NCBI RefSeq assembly: GCF_001552475.1
Contig: NZ_BCRG01000002.1
Coordinates: forward strand, 248,001-312,000
Direction of reading: 5' to 3'
Origin: Microbacterium oleivorans NBRC 103075
GTDB taxonomy: Bacteria > Actinomycetota > Actinomycetes > Actinomycetales > Microbacteriaceae
Length of the DNA: 64,000 bases
The notes under the pieces: model-generated
What the model was told of the DNA's origin: nothing
The model's input: the letters and a program-made list of their open reading frames with translations, nothing else
The model's database searches: none
Translations under genes and position numbers: made by a program
Shown here: positions 34,906 through 46,045 of the stretch, piece by piece
How the letters are laid out: every line of letters starts with the position of its first letter
Position numbering within the stretch: position 1 is the stretch's first letter

Positions 34906-37426
34906 AGAGGTCCGAGACCCCCGGCTGAGCGGCGCGGACCCGCAGGTCACGCGCGAGGTGGTCACGCTGCTCGATGACGATTCGGCGAAGCGAACCGGGG
35001 GCATCCGGGTTCGTCTCGAGCCACGAGTCGACCGCCGACGTGTCCGGCGTGGCCGGGAAGAGCCCGCGCACGAGGCGAGCAGCGATCTCGATGCTCCGTG
35101 ACCGCCACACCGGGAGGATCCGGTCGAAGTAGTCGCCGTCGCGGTCCGCGATGAGGCGGCGGCTCTCCCCCGCCCGCACACCGCGGATCGTCGCGTCGAG
35201 GTGATCGTTCGTGAGGGAACTGTCGTCCCACGCCGCGAGCCACCCCTCACGACGGACGGATGCCTCGGGCCGTGCCGCGAGTGCGGCGAGGCGCGCCGTC
35301 CGGCCCGACGCCGTGGCGTCGCGTTCGGCTTCGGCCTCGATCTGATCCACACCGGCAGCGCCGGAGGCGACGAGACCGAACAACCAGCCCCACCGGAGCT
35401 CGGGGTCGAACGGAAGCCCCTCAGGGGCAGATGACGCACTGGCAAGGATCGCCGTCATCTCGGATGCCCGGTCGGCGCAGAGCTCCGCCGCACCTCCGAC
35501 GGCGCGTGCCCAGATCAGCTGGGCGTCCGAGCCCGGCTCTGCCTCACTCATCGCGCTCCACGCACCTTCCAGCCACGCCGCGGCCGTCGCGACCCGCTCC
35601 GCGTCGGGGACGTAGTGACGGACGGCGAACGCCGCATGGGCCAACACGTCGGCGAGCAGGGCCGGGTGAGCCTCCCGCGGCGCGTGCCGCGCGGCGATGG
35701 CGAGGTAGGCGGATGCTGCAAGCTCACCGTCGCGGGCCGCGTTCCAGAGCGCTGCCCACACGACACCCCGCGCAACCGCATCGGGCATGGTCGAGAGCCC
35801 ACCGGCCACGGCCGCGAGCGAACGGTCGTCGAGACGCACCTTCGCGTACGAGCGGTCGTCGATGTTCGGGATGATGAGGGCGACGTCCGGGAGGACCGGA
35901 GCGTCGGCGACCGTACGTTCGCCGAACAGGTCGACGACCACGTCACCCCGGGCCACGAGGCGGCCGCCTTCGTCGTCCCACAGGCCGGTGCGAACGGTGT
36001 AGGGGCGCGCGACGTCCTGGACGAGGGCGAGCGGTGCGCGTTCGGCGGTGAGCGTGGGAAGTCCCGTTGTCTCCAACCAGGCTGCACTCCAGGAGCGGAG
36101 GTCGCGGCCGGACGCCTCTTCGAGAGCCGACAGGAGGTCGGCGAGCGTCGTGTTGCCGTACGCGTGCGTCGCGAAGTACCGCTGAGCACCGCGGAAGAAG
36201 GCATCTTCGCCGACGAACCCGACGAGCTGCTTGAGGACGGATGCGCCCTTCGCATAGGTGATCCCGTCGAAGTTCAGCTTCGCCGCTTCGAGATCGGGGA
36301 TGTCGGCGACGATCGGATGCGTCGTCGGGAGCTGGTCCTGAACGTAGGCCCATCCCTTGCGCCGACTCGCGAACGTGACCCAGGCATCCGGGAACAGACC
36401 GGTTGCGACGTTCGCGTGAGTCCCCATGAAGTCGGCGAATGACTCCTTGAGCCACAGGTCGTCCCACCACCGCATCGTCACGAGGTCGCCGAACCACATG
36501 TGCGCCATCTCGTGGAGGATGGTGTTCGATCGCGCCTCGCGCTGCGCGACGGTAGCCGCGCCGCGGAAGACGTACGCCTCGGTGAAGGTCACCAGGCCGG
36601 GGTTCTCCATCGCTCCGATGTTGTACTCGGGGACGAAGATCTGGTCGTACTTGCCCCAGGGGTAGTCCTGATCGAACGCCGAGGTGAAGAAATCCAGACC
36701 CCGGCGGGTGATGTCGAGAATCTCCTCGGCGTCGAGGTGTTCCGCCAGCGATGCCCGGCAAAGGACACCGAGGTCGACGGTCTGACGCGCTCCGCGCCAC
36801 ACGCCGTCCACCCGGTGGTACGGACCGACCGCAACGGCCGTCACATAGCTCGAGAGCAGCGGTGTCTCGGCGAACGAGACTCTCACGCCGTCGTCCACCT
36901 CCGCACGGGACGTTTCTGCCCCACCGGAGAGCACGACCCCGGCGGAGGACGCCGTGACGTGGAAGGTCCAGCGCGCCTTCAGATCGGGCTGCTCGAAGCA
37001 CGGGTACACGCGTCGGCTGTCCGCGGGCTCGTACTGCGTATAGAGGTAGACGGCGCCGTCGACGGGGTCGGTGAAGCGGTGCAAGCCCTCACCCGAGCGG
37101 CTGTAGCAGCCACGAGCACGGATGCGCACGGTGTTCTGCGCGCCGAGCCCGGTGAGTCGGACTCGTGCGCCGTCCCAGTCCACAGCGTGCGGCTCGCCGT
37201 TGATCTCGACCTCGTCGACCGCGGCGCCGAGGAAGTCGACCCAGGTCTCCTCGACGCTCGATGCGAAGCGGAGGGTGCTCTGCGTCGTGAAGTCCTCACG
37301 GGAAGGATCGGATGCCGATCGTACGTCGAGGTCGACCTCGATCGTGTCGAGATCGATGGCGGACGCACGGACCGCGGCATCCTCTCGACTCAGGTTCTCG
37401 TCGCCGGAATGCTGCGGTGTCTCCAT
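34904..37426 (-). CDS. pepN: Aminopeptidase N (M1 family)
   Basis: 840-residue zinc metallopeptidase that removes N-terminal residues from peptides in the cytoplasm. The substrate motif GAMEN is at about 271-275, HEMAH at 305-309 with the third zinc ligand E328 in WLKESFADF, and the ERAP1-like helical domain fills the C-terminal half. Length is normal. ATG start with GGAGGG directly upstream. Monocistronic and convergent with fadB. Confidence 0.96.
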   Translation of the reverse strand: METPQHSGDENLSREDAAVRASAIDLDTIEVDLDVRSASDPSREDFTTQSTLRFASSVEETWVDFLGAAVDEVEINGEPHAVDWDGARVRLTGLGAQNTVRIRARGCYSRSGEGLHRFTDPVDGAVYLYTQYEPADSRRVYPCFEQPDLKARWTFHVTASSAGVVLSGGAETSRAEVDDGVRVSFAETPLLSSYVTAVAVGPYHRVDGVWRGARQTVDLGVLCRASLAEHLDAEEILDITRRGLDFFTSAFDQDYPWGKYDQIFVPEYNIGAMENPGLVTFTEAYVFRGAATVAQREARSNTILHEMAHMWFGDLVTMRWWDDLWLKESFADFMGTHANVATGLFPDAWVTFASRRKGWAYVQDQLPTTHPIVADIPDLEAAKLNFDGITYAKGASVLKQLVGFVGEDAFFRGAQRYFATHAYGNTTLADLLSALEEASGRDLRSWSAAWLETTGLPTLTAERAPLALVQDVARPYTVRTGLWDDEGGRLVARGDVVVDLFGERTVADAPVLPDVALIIPNIDDRSYAKVRLDDRSLAAVAGGLSTMPDAVARGVVWAALWNAARDGELAASAYLAIAARHAPREAHPALLADVLAHAAFAVRHYVPDAERVATAAAWLEGAWSAMSEAEPGSDAQLIWARAVGGAAELCADRASEMTAILASASSAPEGLPFDPELRWGWLFGLVASGAAGVDQIEAEAERDATASGRTARLAALAARPEASVRREGWLAAWDDSSLTNDHLDATIRGVRAGESRRLIADRDGDYFDRILPVWRSRSIEIAARLVRGLFPATPDTSAVDSWLETNPDAPGSLRRIVIEQRDHLARDLRVRAAQPGVSDL

Positions 37427-37472
37427 CCCTCCATGCTGTCACGCGGACAGCGAGAGGGCGGGCGGAGGCGGC

Positions 37473-39440
37473 TCAGTTGGAGCCGGCGTCGGACGGACCA
37501 CGGAGCTCGATCTCGTGCGAAGCCCAGCCGTCGTCGTCACTGGGCTGGCGCGCGACGGGAACCCGCGTACCGAGCACCTGCGAAACGACGTCCTGGGCGA
37601 TCTTCGGCGCAGTCAAGCCGGCGTCGGCGAGAATCTGCTCCCGCGTCGCGTGATCGATGAACTCGTCCGGCAGGCCCAGCTCGTCCACCGCCGTGGAGAC
37701 ACCCGCCTCGCGGAGGACCTGGCGCACGCGCGTACCGACGCCGCCGACACGGATCCCGTCTTCGATCGTGATCACGAGGCGATGGGATGCCGAGAGCTCG
37801 ACGATCGCGGGCTGGATAGGCACCGCCCACCGGGGGTCCACGACGGTCGCGCCGATCCCCTGTGCCCGCAGCCTCTCGGCGACGTCGACCGCGAGATGGG
37901 CCATCGGGCCGATGCCCACGATCAAGACGTCCTCGGAACCGCTGCGATAGAGCACGTCGGTCCCGTCGCTGAGACGCTCGAGTGCGTCCAGCGCCGCAGG
38001 GACGGAACCTTTCGGGAAGCGCACGACGGTCGGGGCGTCCTCGACGGTCACCGCCTCATCGAAGAGCTCGCGGAGCCGCTCGCCGTCACGCGGCGCCGCG
38101 ATGCGGATACCGGGGACGAGCTGCAGCATCGCGAGGTCCCAGATGCCGTGGTGGCTCGGACCGTCTGGCCCCGTCACTCCGGAGCGGTCGAGCACGAAGG
38201 TCACGCCCGCCTTGTGCAAGGCGACGTCCATCATGACCTGGTCGAACGCGCGGTTCATGAACGTCGCGTAGATCGCCACGACGGGATGGATGCCACCGAA
38301 AGCCAGACCGGCTGCCGAGGCGACGGCGTGTTGCTCGGCGATGCCGACGTCGTACACGCGGTCGGGGAATCGCTGGGCGAACGCCTGCAGACCCGTGGGG
38401 CGGAGCATCGCAGCGGTCATGGCGATGATGTCCTCTCGGCGATCGCCGGCGGCCACGAGCGCCTCCGAGAAGACATCCGTCCACGCCACGGCATCGGACG
38501 AACCGATCGGCTCCCCCGTGACGGGGTCGATCTTGCCGACCGCGTGGAACTGGTCCGCCTCATCGCGACGCGCGGGCTCGAACCCTCGGCCCTTGTCGGT
38601 GATGGCGTGCACGATGACCGGGGCACCGTAGGCCTTTGCCAGGCGGAGAGTCTCCTCCATGGCGTCGAGGTCGTGGCCGTCGACCGGACCGAGATACTTG
38701 ATGTCGAGGTTCGAGTACAGCGCGACGTTGTTCGTGAACCGCGAGAGGAAGCCGTGCGTTCCGCCGCGAACCCCGCGATAGATCGCCCGCCCGATGGGAC
38801 CGAAGAGCCGCGAGACGTGCGCCGAACTCTGGCGCAGGGTCTTGTAGCTGTCGGCCGTGCGCACCCGGTTGAGATAGCGCGCCATGCCGCCGATTGTCGG
38901 CGCATACGAGCGACCGTTGTCGTTGACGACGATGACGAGGTTGCGGTCGTTGTCGTCGGAGATGTTGTTGAGGGCCTCCCACGTCATCCCGCCCGTGAGC
39001 GAGCCGTCGCCGACGACCGCGACGACGTGCCGATCCTTGCGCCCGGTACGCGTCAGCGCGCGTGAGACCCCGTCTGCCCAACTCAGCGAGCTCGAGGCGT
39101 GCGACGACTCGACGACGTCGTGCGAGCTCTCGGAACGCTGCGGGTATCCGGCGAGGCCGCCGCGGGAGCGCAGCTTCGAGAAGTCCTGGCGCCCGGTCAG
39201 CAGCTTGTGGACGTACGACTGGTGACCCGTGTCGAAGATGATCGGGTCGTTCGGTGAGTCGAAGACCCGGTGGAGGGCGATCGTCATCTCCACGACGCCG
39301 AGGTTCGGTCCGAGGTGCCCGCCTGTGCGGGACACGTTCTCGACGAGGAAGGTGCGGATCTCGTCGGCCAGGATGTGGAGTTCCTCGCTCGAGAATCGAT
39401 CGAGGTCGCGCGGACCGGAAATTCCCTCGAGAAGACTCAT
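37473..39440 (-). CDS. dxs: 1-deoxy-D-xylulose-5-phosphate synthase
   Basis: 655-residue thiamine-diphosphate enzyme that condenses pyruvate and glyceraldehyde 3-phosphate, the first step of the MEP isoprenoid pathway. The TPP motif GDGSLTGGMTWEALNN...NDN, the HLGPNLGVVEMTIALH start, DTGHQSYVHKLLTGR and the transketolase segment VLDRSGVTGPDGPSHHGIWDL are all present. In this organism PLP is made from ribose 5-phosphate by PdxST, so DXP is not drawn into vitamin B6. The ATG is preceded by TAGACT plus six bases, probably leaderless. Confidence 0.96.
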   Translation of the reverse strand: MSLLEGISGPRDLDRFSSEELHILADEIRTFLVENVSRTGGHLGPNLGVVEMTIALHRVFDSPNDPIIFDTGHQSYVHKLLTGRQDFSKLRSRGGLAGYPQRSESSHDVVESSHASSSLSWADGVSRALTRTGRKDRHVVAVVGDGSLTGGMTWEALNNISDDNDRNLVIVVNDNGRSYAPTIGGMARYLNRVRTADSYKTLRQSSAHVSRLFGPIGRAIYRGVRGGTHGFLSRFTNNVALYSNLDIKYLGPVDGHDLDAMEETLRLAKAYGAPVIVHAITDKGRGFEPARRDEADQFHAVGKIDPVTGEPIGSSDAVAWTDVFSEALVAAGDRREDIIAMTAAMLRPTGLQAFAQRFPDRVYDVGIAEQHAVASAAGLAFGGIHPVVAIYATFMNRAFDQVMMDVALHKAGVTFVLDRSGVTGPDGPSHHGIWDLAMLQLVPGIRIAAPRDGERLRELFDEAVTVEDAPTVVRFPKGSVPAALDALERLSDGTDVLYRSGSEDVLIVGIGPMAHLAVDVAERLRAQGIGATVVDPRWAVPIQPAIVELSASHRLVITIEDGIRVGGVGTRVRQVLREAGVSTAVDELGLPDEFIDHATREQILADAGLTAPKIAQDVVSQVLGTRVPVARQPSDDDGWASHEIELRGPSDAGSN

Positions 39441-39446
39441 GACGAG

Positions 39447-39452
39447 AGTCTA
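39447..39452 (-). promoter_or_regulatory. -10 element of dxs (leaderless)
   Basis: TAGACT on the minus strand, CTCGTC, then ATG of dxs. Confidence 0.55.
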
Positions 39453-39466
39453 CGTCCCCCCAAACG

Positions 39467-39503
39467 AGAGGACCCCGGCTCCACGCGGGAGCCGGGGTCC
39501 TCT
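39467..39503 (-). terminator. Terminator of acnA
   Basis: AGAGGACCCCGGCTC (39467-39481) and GAGCCGGGGTCCTCT (39489-39503) pair over 15 bases with a seven-base loop, 12 bases past the acnA stop and just upstream of the dxs promoter. Confidence 0.85.
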
Positions 39504-39514
39504 TGACAATCGGG

Positions 39515-42379
<2,865 letters not shown>

Positions 42380-42485
42380 GTGTGCTCTCCTTCGTCGGCG
42401 GGCGCGGCATAAGCCGGCCCTCCCATCTTCGCCCCGCGAGGTCCCGGCGGCTAGTGAGGCGCGCCTTACCCTGACGGGCGAAATT

Positions 42486-42503
42486 TATCTTGATATCAAG
42501 ATA
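42486..42503. promoter_or_regulatory. Perfect MarR-type palindrome upstream of acnA
   Basis: TATCTTGATATCAAGATA reads identically on both strands. It stands out as an AT-rich island in the 149-base gap between acnA and the LON-domain gene. The form (18-base dyad with TTGA/TCAA core) is that of MarR-family operators. A second, imperfect dyad GTGAGGCGCGCCTTAC lies at 42454-42469, closer to acnA. Confidence 0.75.
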
Positions 42504-42528
42504 CTCTACCGCGTCGGATGCCGCTTAC

Positions 42529-43170
42529 TCAGGCGTCGTCGTCTTCGGGGTCGACCGTGTCGGCCGCACGGGCGACCAGGACGGGTTCCTCTTCGAGGCA
42601 CAGCTCCGTCAGCGTGGTCAGGAGTTCCTGAAGGTTCGCTGCTCCGAGCAGGCGGAACCTGTCGTAGTCCCCCAGGGGGGCGATGGCTGCCAGCTGCCAC
42701 GCGGCTTCCACCGGATCGTCCGACACCTCCGTATCGGGGTCCCATCGGGCCTCGTCGAGGACCGACGCGAGCGTGGCGACCCGCCGCACGACGCGCTCCG
42801 CCTCTCGCCGGAGCGAGGACAACGCCTCATCCCAGACCAGCGGCGGCAACGGCGAGACATCGGCGATCGGATGAGGATCGTCGTCACGCCACCGGTCGAC
42901 GGCGATCCGTTCTCCTCCGACAGCGACGACGAAGAGGTCGGCGCTGCCCGCTTCGACCTTCACGATGCGCGCCATGGTTCCGAGCGAAGCGCGTTCGTCT
43001 CCCCCACCCGATTCGAGGCCGCGTTCGATCAGGACCACACCGAACGACGGATCATCCTCGTCGAGCAGTCGCCCCACCATCGTGAGGTAGCGCGGCTCGA
43101 AGATCCGCAGCACGAGAGGAGTGTGCGGAAAGAGCACGCTCCCGAGTGGGAACATCGGAACGGCGTCCAT
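42529..43170 (-). CDS. LON peptidase substrate-binding (N-terminal) domain protein
   Basis: 213 residues containing only the Lon N-terminal domain: VPMFPLGSVLFPHTPLVLRIFEPRYLTMVGRLLDEDDPSFGVVLIERG at the start, then GTMARIV and GGERIAVDRW. There is no AAA+ or protease domain, so it is a stand-alone substrate-recognition-like protein of unknown partner. ATG 43170 starts the conserved N-terminus; no strong ribosome binding site is seen. Downstream of the DUF3159 operon on the opposite side of a 43-base gap, same strand. Confidence 0.9.
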   Translation of the reverse strand: MDAVPMFPLGSVLFPHTPLVLRIFEPRYLTMVGRLLDEDDPSFGVVLIERGLESGGGDERASLGTMARIVKVEAGSADLFVVAVGGERIAVDRWRDDDPHPIADVSPLPPLVWDEALSSLRREAERVVRRVATLASVLDEARWDPDTEVSDDPVEAAWQLAAIAPLGDYDRFRLLGAANLQELLTTLTELCLEEEPVLVARAADTVDPEDDDA

Positions 43171-43213
43171 ACCGCTCAGTCAACCAGGCGCAAGGCCCCA
43201 TCGGGTCGGTCGA

Positions 43214-43990
43214 TCAGCTCTCGCCCGGCACATCTGCACGCCGCGGGTACAGGGCTCGTACGGCGAGCCAGGTGACCGCGACGAGCGGAGCGAACAGCGG
43301 CAGTCCCATGACGAGCTTGAGGGTCCCGAGCGCCGCCGTCTGATCCGTGAGGTACAGCGGCAACTGCACGGCGAGGCGGGCGAAGAACAACGCAGACCAT
43401 GCGATCGTCAGCCAGAAGAACGCGCGTCGTTTGCGGCGATCCGCTCGCCACGCCGTTCCTTCGTTCATGAGGAATCCGACGGCGACGCCGATGAGAGACC
43501 ACCCCACGAGGGCGGAGATCAGCAATCCCGTGCCGTACGCGGCGTTGGTGATGAGGCCCGGGACGAAGTTGTCGACTCCTCGACCGGTGAACAGTGCGAG
43601 AGCCGCGGCGACTCCGGTCGCCACGAGTCCGCCGAAGGCCGCGGCCACGGGTGAGCGCTGTATGAGACGGATGACCGTGAAGACGGCTGCGAGGCCGACG
43701 GAGGCGACGAGCGAGAGAACGAGGTCCTGCGCGGTGACCGTGAACAGCACCACGAAGACGAGACCGGGCAGGACCGATTCGGCGATGCCCCGCCATCCGC
43801 CCATCGCGCGCCAGACCACGTGGCCGGTCGTCGCGTCTTCGGCCGGATCGAGACCGGCACGCTTCGCCGCACCGCCGAGGGCCTGTCCGATCAGATCGGA
43901 TGCCTTGGGTTCCTCGGGCGTCGGGGGGACGAGGTCCGAGCGCGCCGGCTGCGATGCGCCGGGCACCGGGAGGTCTTCCGACGTGCTCAT
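43214..43990 (-). CDS. DUF3159 integral membrane protein
   Basis: 258 residues with about six hydrophobic segments in two clusters (about 75-145 and 150-245) after a proline-rich cytoplasmic N-terminus. GGWRGIAESVLPGLVFVVLFTVT, FVPGLITNAAYGTGLLISALVGWSLIG and RADRRKRRAFFWLTIAWSALFFARLAVQLPLYL are hallmarks of this actinobacterial family. Start overlaps the DUF3710 stop (ATGA), so it belongs to the dut-DUF3710-DUF3159 operon. Function unknown. Confidence 0.9.
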   Translation of the reverse strand: MSTSEDLPVPGASQPARSDLVPPTPEEPKASDLIGQALGGAAKRAGLDPAEDATTGHVVWRAMGGWRGIAESVLPGLVFVVLFTVTAQDLVLSLVASVGLAAVFTVIRLIQRSPVAAAFGGLVATGVAAALALFTGRGVDNFVPGLITNAAYGTGLLISALVGWSLIGVAVGFLMNEGTAWRADRRKRRAFFWLTIAWSALFFARLAVQLPLYLTDQTAALGTLKLVMGLPLFAPLVAVTWLAVRALYPRRADVPGES

Positions 43991-44571
43991 GCGCTGCCGG
44001 GAGACGCCGGCATCTTGAGCGGGATGAGATCACGCGGCGGCATGGGCGTCGTCCCACGGACCACGACGATCGAACGGAACAGATCCTCGACCTGTTCGGC
44101 GGCGGCGACATCGCTTGCTGCCGCACCGCCGATCACACCGCGGAGGAACCAGCGCGGTCCGTCGACGCCGACGAATCGAGCGAGGCGCTTGCCTGCCGCA
44201 CCGTCCGCGCCGGCTACCGGAACCTCGGCGAGGAGCTCCGGCCCGAGAGGACCCTCGCGCTCTTCGACGCGACCGCCCTGCTGGCGAACCTGCTCGCGGA
44301 TCTGCTCGCGCGTCTCCTCCCAGAGACCGCTCGAGCGAGGCGCGGCGAACGGCTGCACCTGCAGAGTCGAGCCGGCGTAGTCGAGACCCACGGCGACGAT
44401 GCGCTTCGTCTGCTCCTCGACCTCGAGCCGGAGGTTCAGCCCCTCACGCGGAAGAACCTTCACCCCGCCGAGATCGATGTACGGGCGGACGGGGTTCGCC
44501 TCCGCCTCGTCGAAGGGGCCGTTCTCGGACCGATTGATCGGTGCTGACTTGGGTGCGAGCTCGTCGCTCAT
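43987..44571 (-). CDS. DUF3710 family protein
   Basis: 194 residues, cytoplasmic, with YIDLGGVKVLPREGLNLRLEVEEQTKRIVAVGLDYAGSTLQVQPFAAPRSSGLWEETREQI and the later GVDGPRWFLRGVIGG signature of DUF3710. Actinobacterial family of unknown function, always near dut. ATG 44571 overlaps the dut stop by four bases and its own stop overlaps the DUF3159 start, so the three genes are one translationally linked unit. The open frame upstream of 44571 overlaps dut and is not coding. Confidence 0.9.
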   Translation of the reverse strand: MSDELAPKSAPINRSENGPFDEAEANPVRPYIDLGGVKVLPREGLNLRLEVEEQTKRIVAVGLDYAGSTLQVQPFAAPRSSGLWEETREQIREQVRQQGGRVEEREGPLGPELLAEVPVAGADGAAGKRLARFVGVDGPRWFLRGVIGGAAASDVAAAEQVEDLFRSIVVVRGTTPMPPRDLIPLKMPASPGSA

Positions 44572-45017
44572 GCGGGTCGTCCTGTCGTGTAGCCGGTGGA
44601 TCCGAATCCGCCGTCGCCGCGCACGCTGTCGGGGAGCGCGTCGACGGGGAGGAAAGTCGCCCGCGAGACGGGCATGACGATGATTTGGGCGATGCGGTCG
44701 CCCGGGGCGACGTCGAAGGAGTGAGAGGCATCCGTGTTCAGCAACGTCACCTTGATCTCGCCCCGGTAGCCGGCATCCACCGTCCCAGGCGAGTTCACCA
44801 CGGTGATGCCGTGTTTCGCGGCCAGCCCGCTGCGGGGAACCACGAAGGCGACGTACCCGTCGGGCAGCGCGATGCGCACGCCCGTGCCCACGAGCGCGCG
44901 CTGACCTGGCTCGAGCCGAACCTGCTCCGTCGAGACCAGGTCGGCACCGGCGTCCCCGGGGTGCGCGTAGACGGGCACATGAGCCGAGATAATGGGAACG
45001 TCCACGGTATCCATCAC
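44568..45017 (-). CDS. dut: dUTP diphosphatase
   Basis: 149-residue trimeric dUTPase that keeps uracil out of DNA. Motifs in order: AHPGDAGADLVS (1), PRSGLAAKHGITVVNSPG (2), GTVDAGYRGEIKVTLLN (3), RIAQIIVMPV (4) and the C-terminal RGDGGFGSTGY (5). GTG 45017 is chosen because TAGCCT plus six bases precede it (leaderless pattern); ATG 45014, one codon later, is the alternative. Heads the dut-DUF3710-DUF3159 operon and diverges from DUF3093 with only 12 bases between start codons. Confidence 0.95.
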   Translation of the reverse strand: MMDTVDVPIISAHVPVYAHPGDAGADLVSTEQVRLEPGQRALVGTGVRIALPDGYVAFVVPRSGLAAKHGITVVNSPGTVDAGYRGEIKVTLLNTDASHSFDVAPGDRIAQIIVMPVSRATFLPVDALPDSVRGDGGFGSTGYTTGRPA

Positions 45018-45023
45018 CCCCCG

Positions 45024-45029
45024 AGGCTA
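45024..45029 (-). promoter_or_regulatory. -10 element of dut (leaderless), abutting the DUF3093 start codon
   Basis: TAGCCT on the minus strand then six bases and GTG of dut. The element touches the ATG of the divergent DUF3093 gene at 45030, so the rest of the dut promoter lies inside that gene. Confidence 0.5.
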
Positions 45030-45503
45030 ATGCACAACACCGACCGAACCGTCCCGCCGTCGTCGTACCGCGAGCGGTTGAGCCCATCACTGTGGCTGCT
45101 GGTGAGCGCCGCAGTGTGCGCCCCCATGGCGGCCGTGGTGTTCTCCCCCATCGACACGACACTCGCACTCGTGATCGGTCTCGCCGTGGGCGTCGTCCTC
45201 GTATCCTCCCTGATCATCGCCGCCCCGGTCGTCGCGGTACGCGATGGCGTCCTGCACGTGGGACGGGCTCACATCCCCGTCGCGGAGCTCGGCGATCCCG
45301 AGATCTTCACAGGTGAGGCGGCACGGTCCGCTCGTGGGGGCGAACTCCGTGGCGATGATTGGCACCTGATCCGAGGGGGGATCGATGGTGTGGTCCGGGT
45401 TCCCGTCTCAGACGACGACGACCCCACGGCGCGGTGGGTGTTCTCGTCCCGCACACCCGATCGGGTGGCGGCGATGATCACCCGCGCGCAGCGGGGGCGC
45501 TAG
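45030..45503 (+). CDS. DUF3093 family membrane protein
   Basis: 157 residues: YRERLSPSLWLLVSAAVCAPMAAVVF and a second membrane segment (about 42-66), then a soluble domain with RVGRAHIPVAELGDPEIFTGEAA-type motif (VGRAHIPVAELG) and a C-terminal ARWVFSSRTPDRVAAMI typical of DUF3093. ATG 45030 matches the family start, but the 15 bases before it hold no promoter or ribosome binding site I can recognise, so expression signals must lie in the dut coding region. Function unknown. Confidence 0.87.
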   Translation: MHNTDRTVPPSSYRERLSPSLWLLVSAAVCAPMAAVVFSPIDTTLALVIGLAVGVVLVSSLIIAAPVVAVRDGVLHVGRAHIPVAELGDPEIFTGEAARSARGGELRGDDWHLIRGGIDGVVRVPVSDDDDPTARWVFSSRTPDRVAAMITRAQRGR

Positions 45504-45534
45504 GTCTCGCAGCAGTCGCTGTGGTCGGCGCGGC

Positions 45535-45828
45535 TTACGCGGCGCACTCGGTGCAGATGGCACCGATCGAGGTCTGGTGATCGATCTGGGTCCGGTGCTT
45601 CACGAGGAAGCACTCGACGCAGGTGAACTCGTCCTCCTGCGGAGGCAGGACGACGACGTCGAGGTCGACGTCGGAGAGGTCTGCGCCGGGAAGCTCGAAC
45701 CCACTCGGGTTGTCAGAGTCCTCGACGTCGACCGAGCCGGACATCTTGTCCGGGACGCGTTCCTTGAGAGCCTCGATCGACTCGCTGTCGTCTTCGGTCT
45801 TGCGGGGGGCGTCGTAATCCGTGGCCAT
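45535..45828 (-). CDS. DUF4193 family zinc-ribbon-like protein
   Basis: 97 residues, acidic, with two CxxC pairs (FTCVECFLVKHRTQI and AICTECAA) that probably bind one zinc. The core LEERVPDKMSGSVDVED-like region (LKERVPDKMSGSVD) and ELPGADLSDVDLDVVVLPPQEDEFTC are hallmarks. ATG 45828 gives the conserved MATDYDAPRKTEDDS start. It diverges from sepH across a 217-base gap holding a long dyad. Function unknown; conserved beside sepH in actinobacteria. Confidence 0.9.
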   Translation of the reverse strand: MATDYDAPRKTEDDSESIEALKERVPDKMSGSVDVEDSDNPSGFELPGADLSDVDLDVVVLPPQEDEFTCVECFLVKHRTQIDHQTSIGAICTECAA

Positions 45829-45887
45829 TCGAGAACGTCTCAACTTTCGGGTGGTGCAATGGGGGCGGCCCGTTCGGGCGGCCATAG

Positions 45888-45915
45888 TTTGCATCACCTG
45901 TCGGTGAATCGCAAA
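45888..45915. promoter_or_regulatory. Interrupted inverted repeat between DUF4193 and sepH
   Basis: TTTGCATCACC, TGTC loop, then GGTGAATCGCAAA; arms match except for a two-base bulge and extend outwards through GGCCAT and ATGGGCC. It could be a regulator site or an RNA hairpin in the leader of either gene. The rest of the 217-base gap shows no other clear element. Confidence 0.4.
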
Positions 45916-46045
45916 TGGGCCGTCGGGCCGTCGCTCCCTTTCGGAGGTGCCCCACCGCAAACTCGCGGCGCGCCCCGGATATTCCCGCCGGTCGCGCTAC
46001 GCCGTGACAGCATGAACGCACACGCTGGATCTGGAGGACGTCCGC

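Noticed and set aside
42454-42469. DtxR/IdeR iron box at acnA
   Set aside because: The dyad lacks the TTAGG/CCTAA ends and 19-base spacing of the iron box; kept only as an unassigned imperfect palindrome.
44541-45029. DUF3093 extended upstream of 45030
   Set aside because: The extra frame is antisense to dut and has no DUF3093 character; ATG 45030 starts the membrane segment region as expected.
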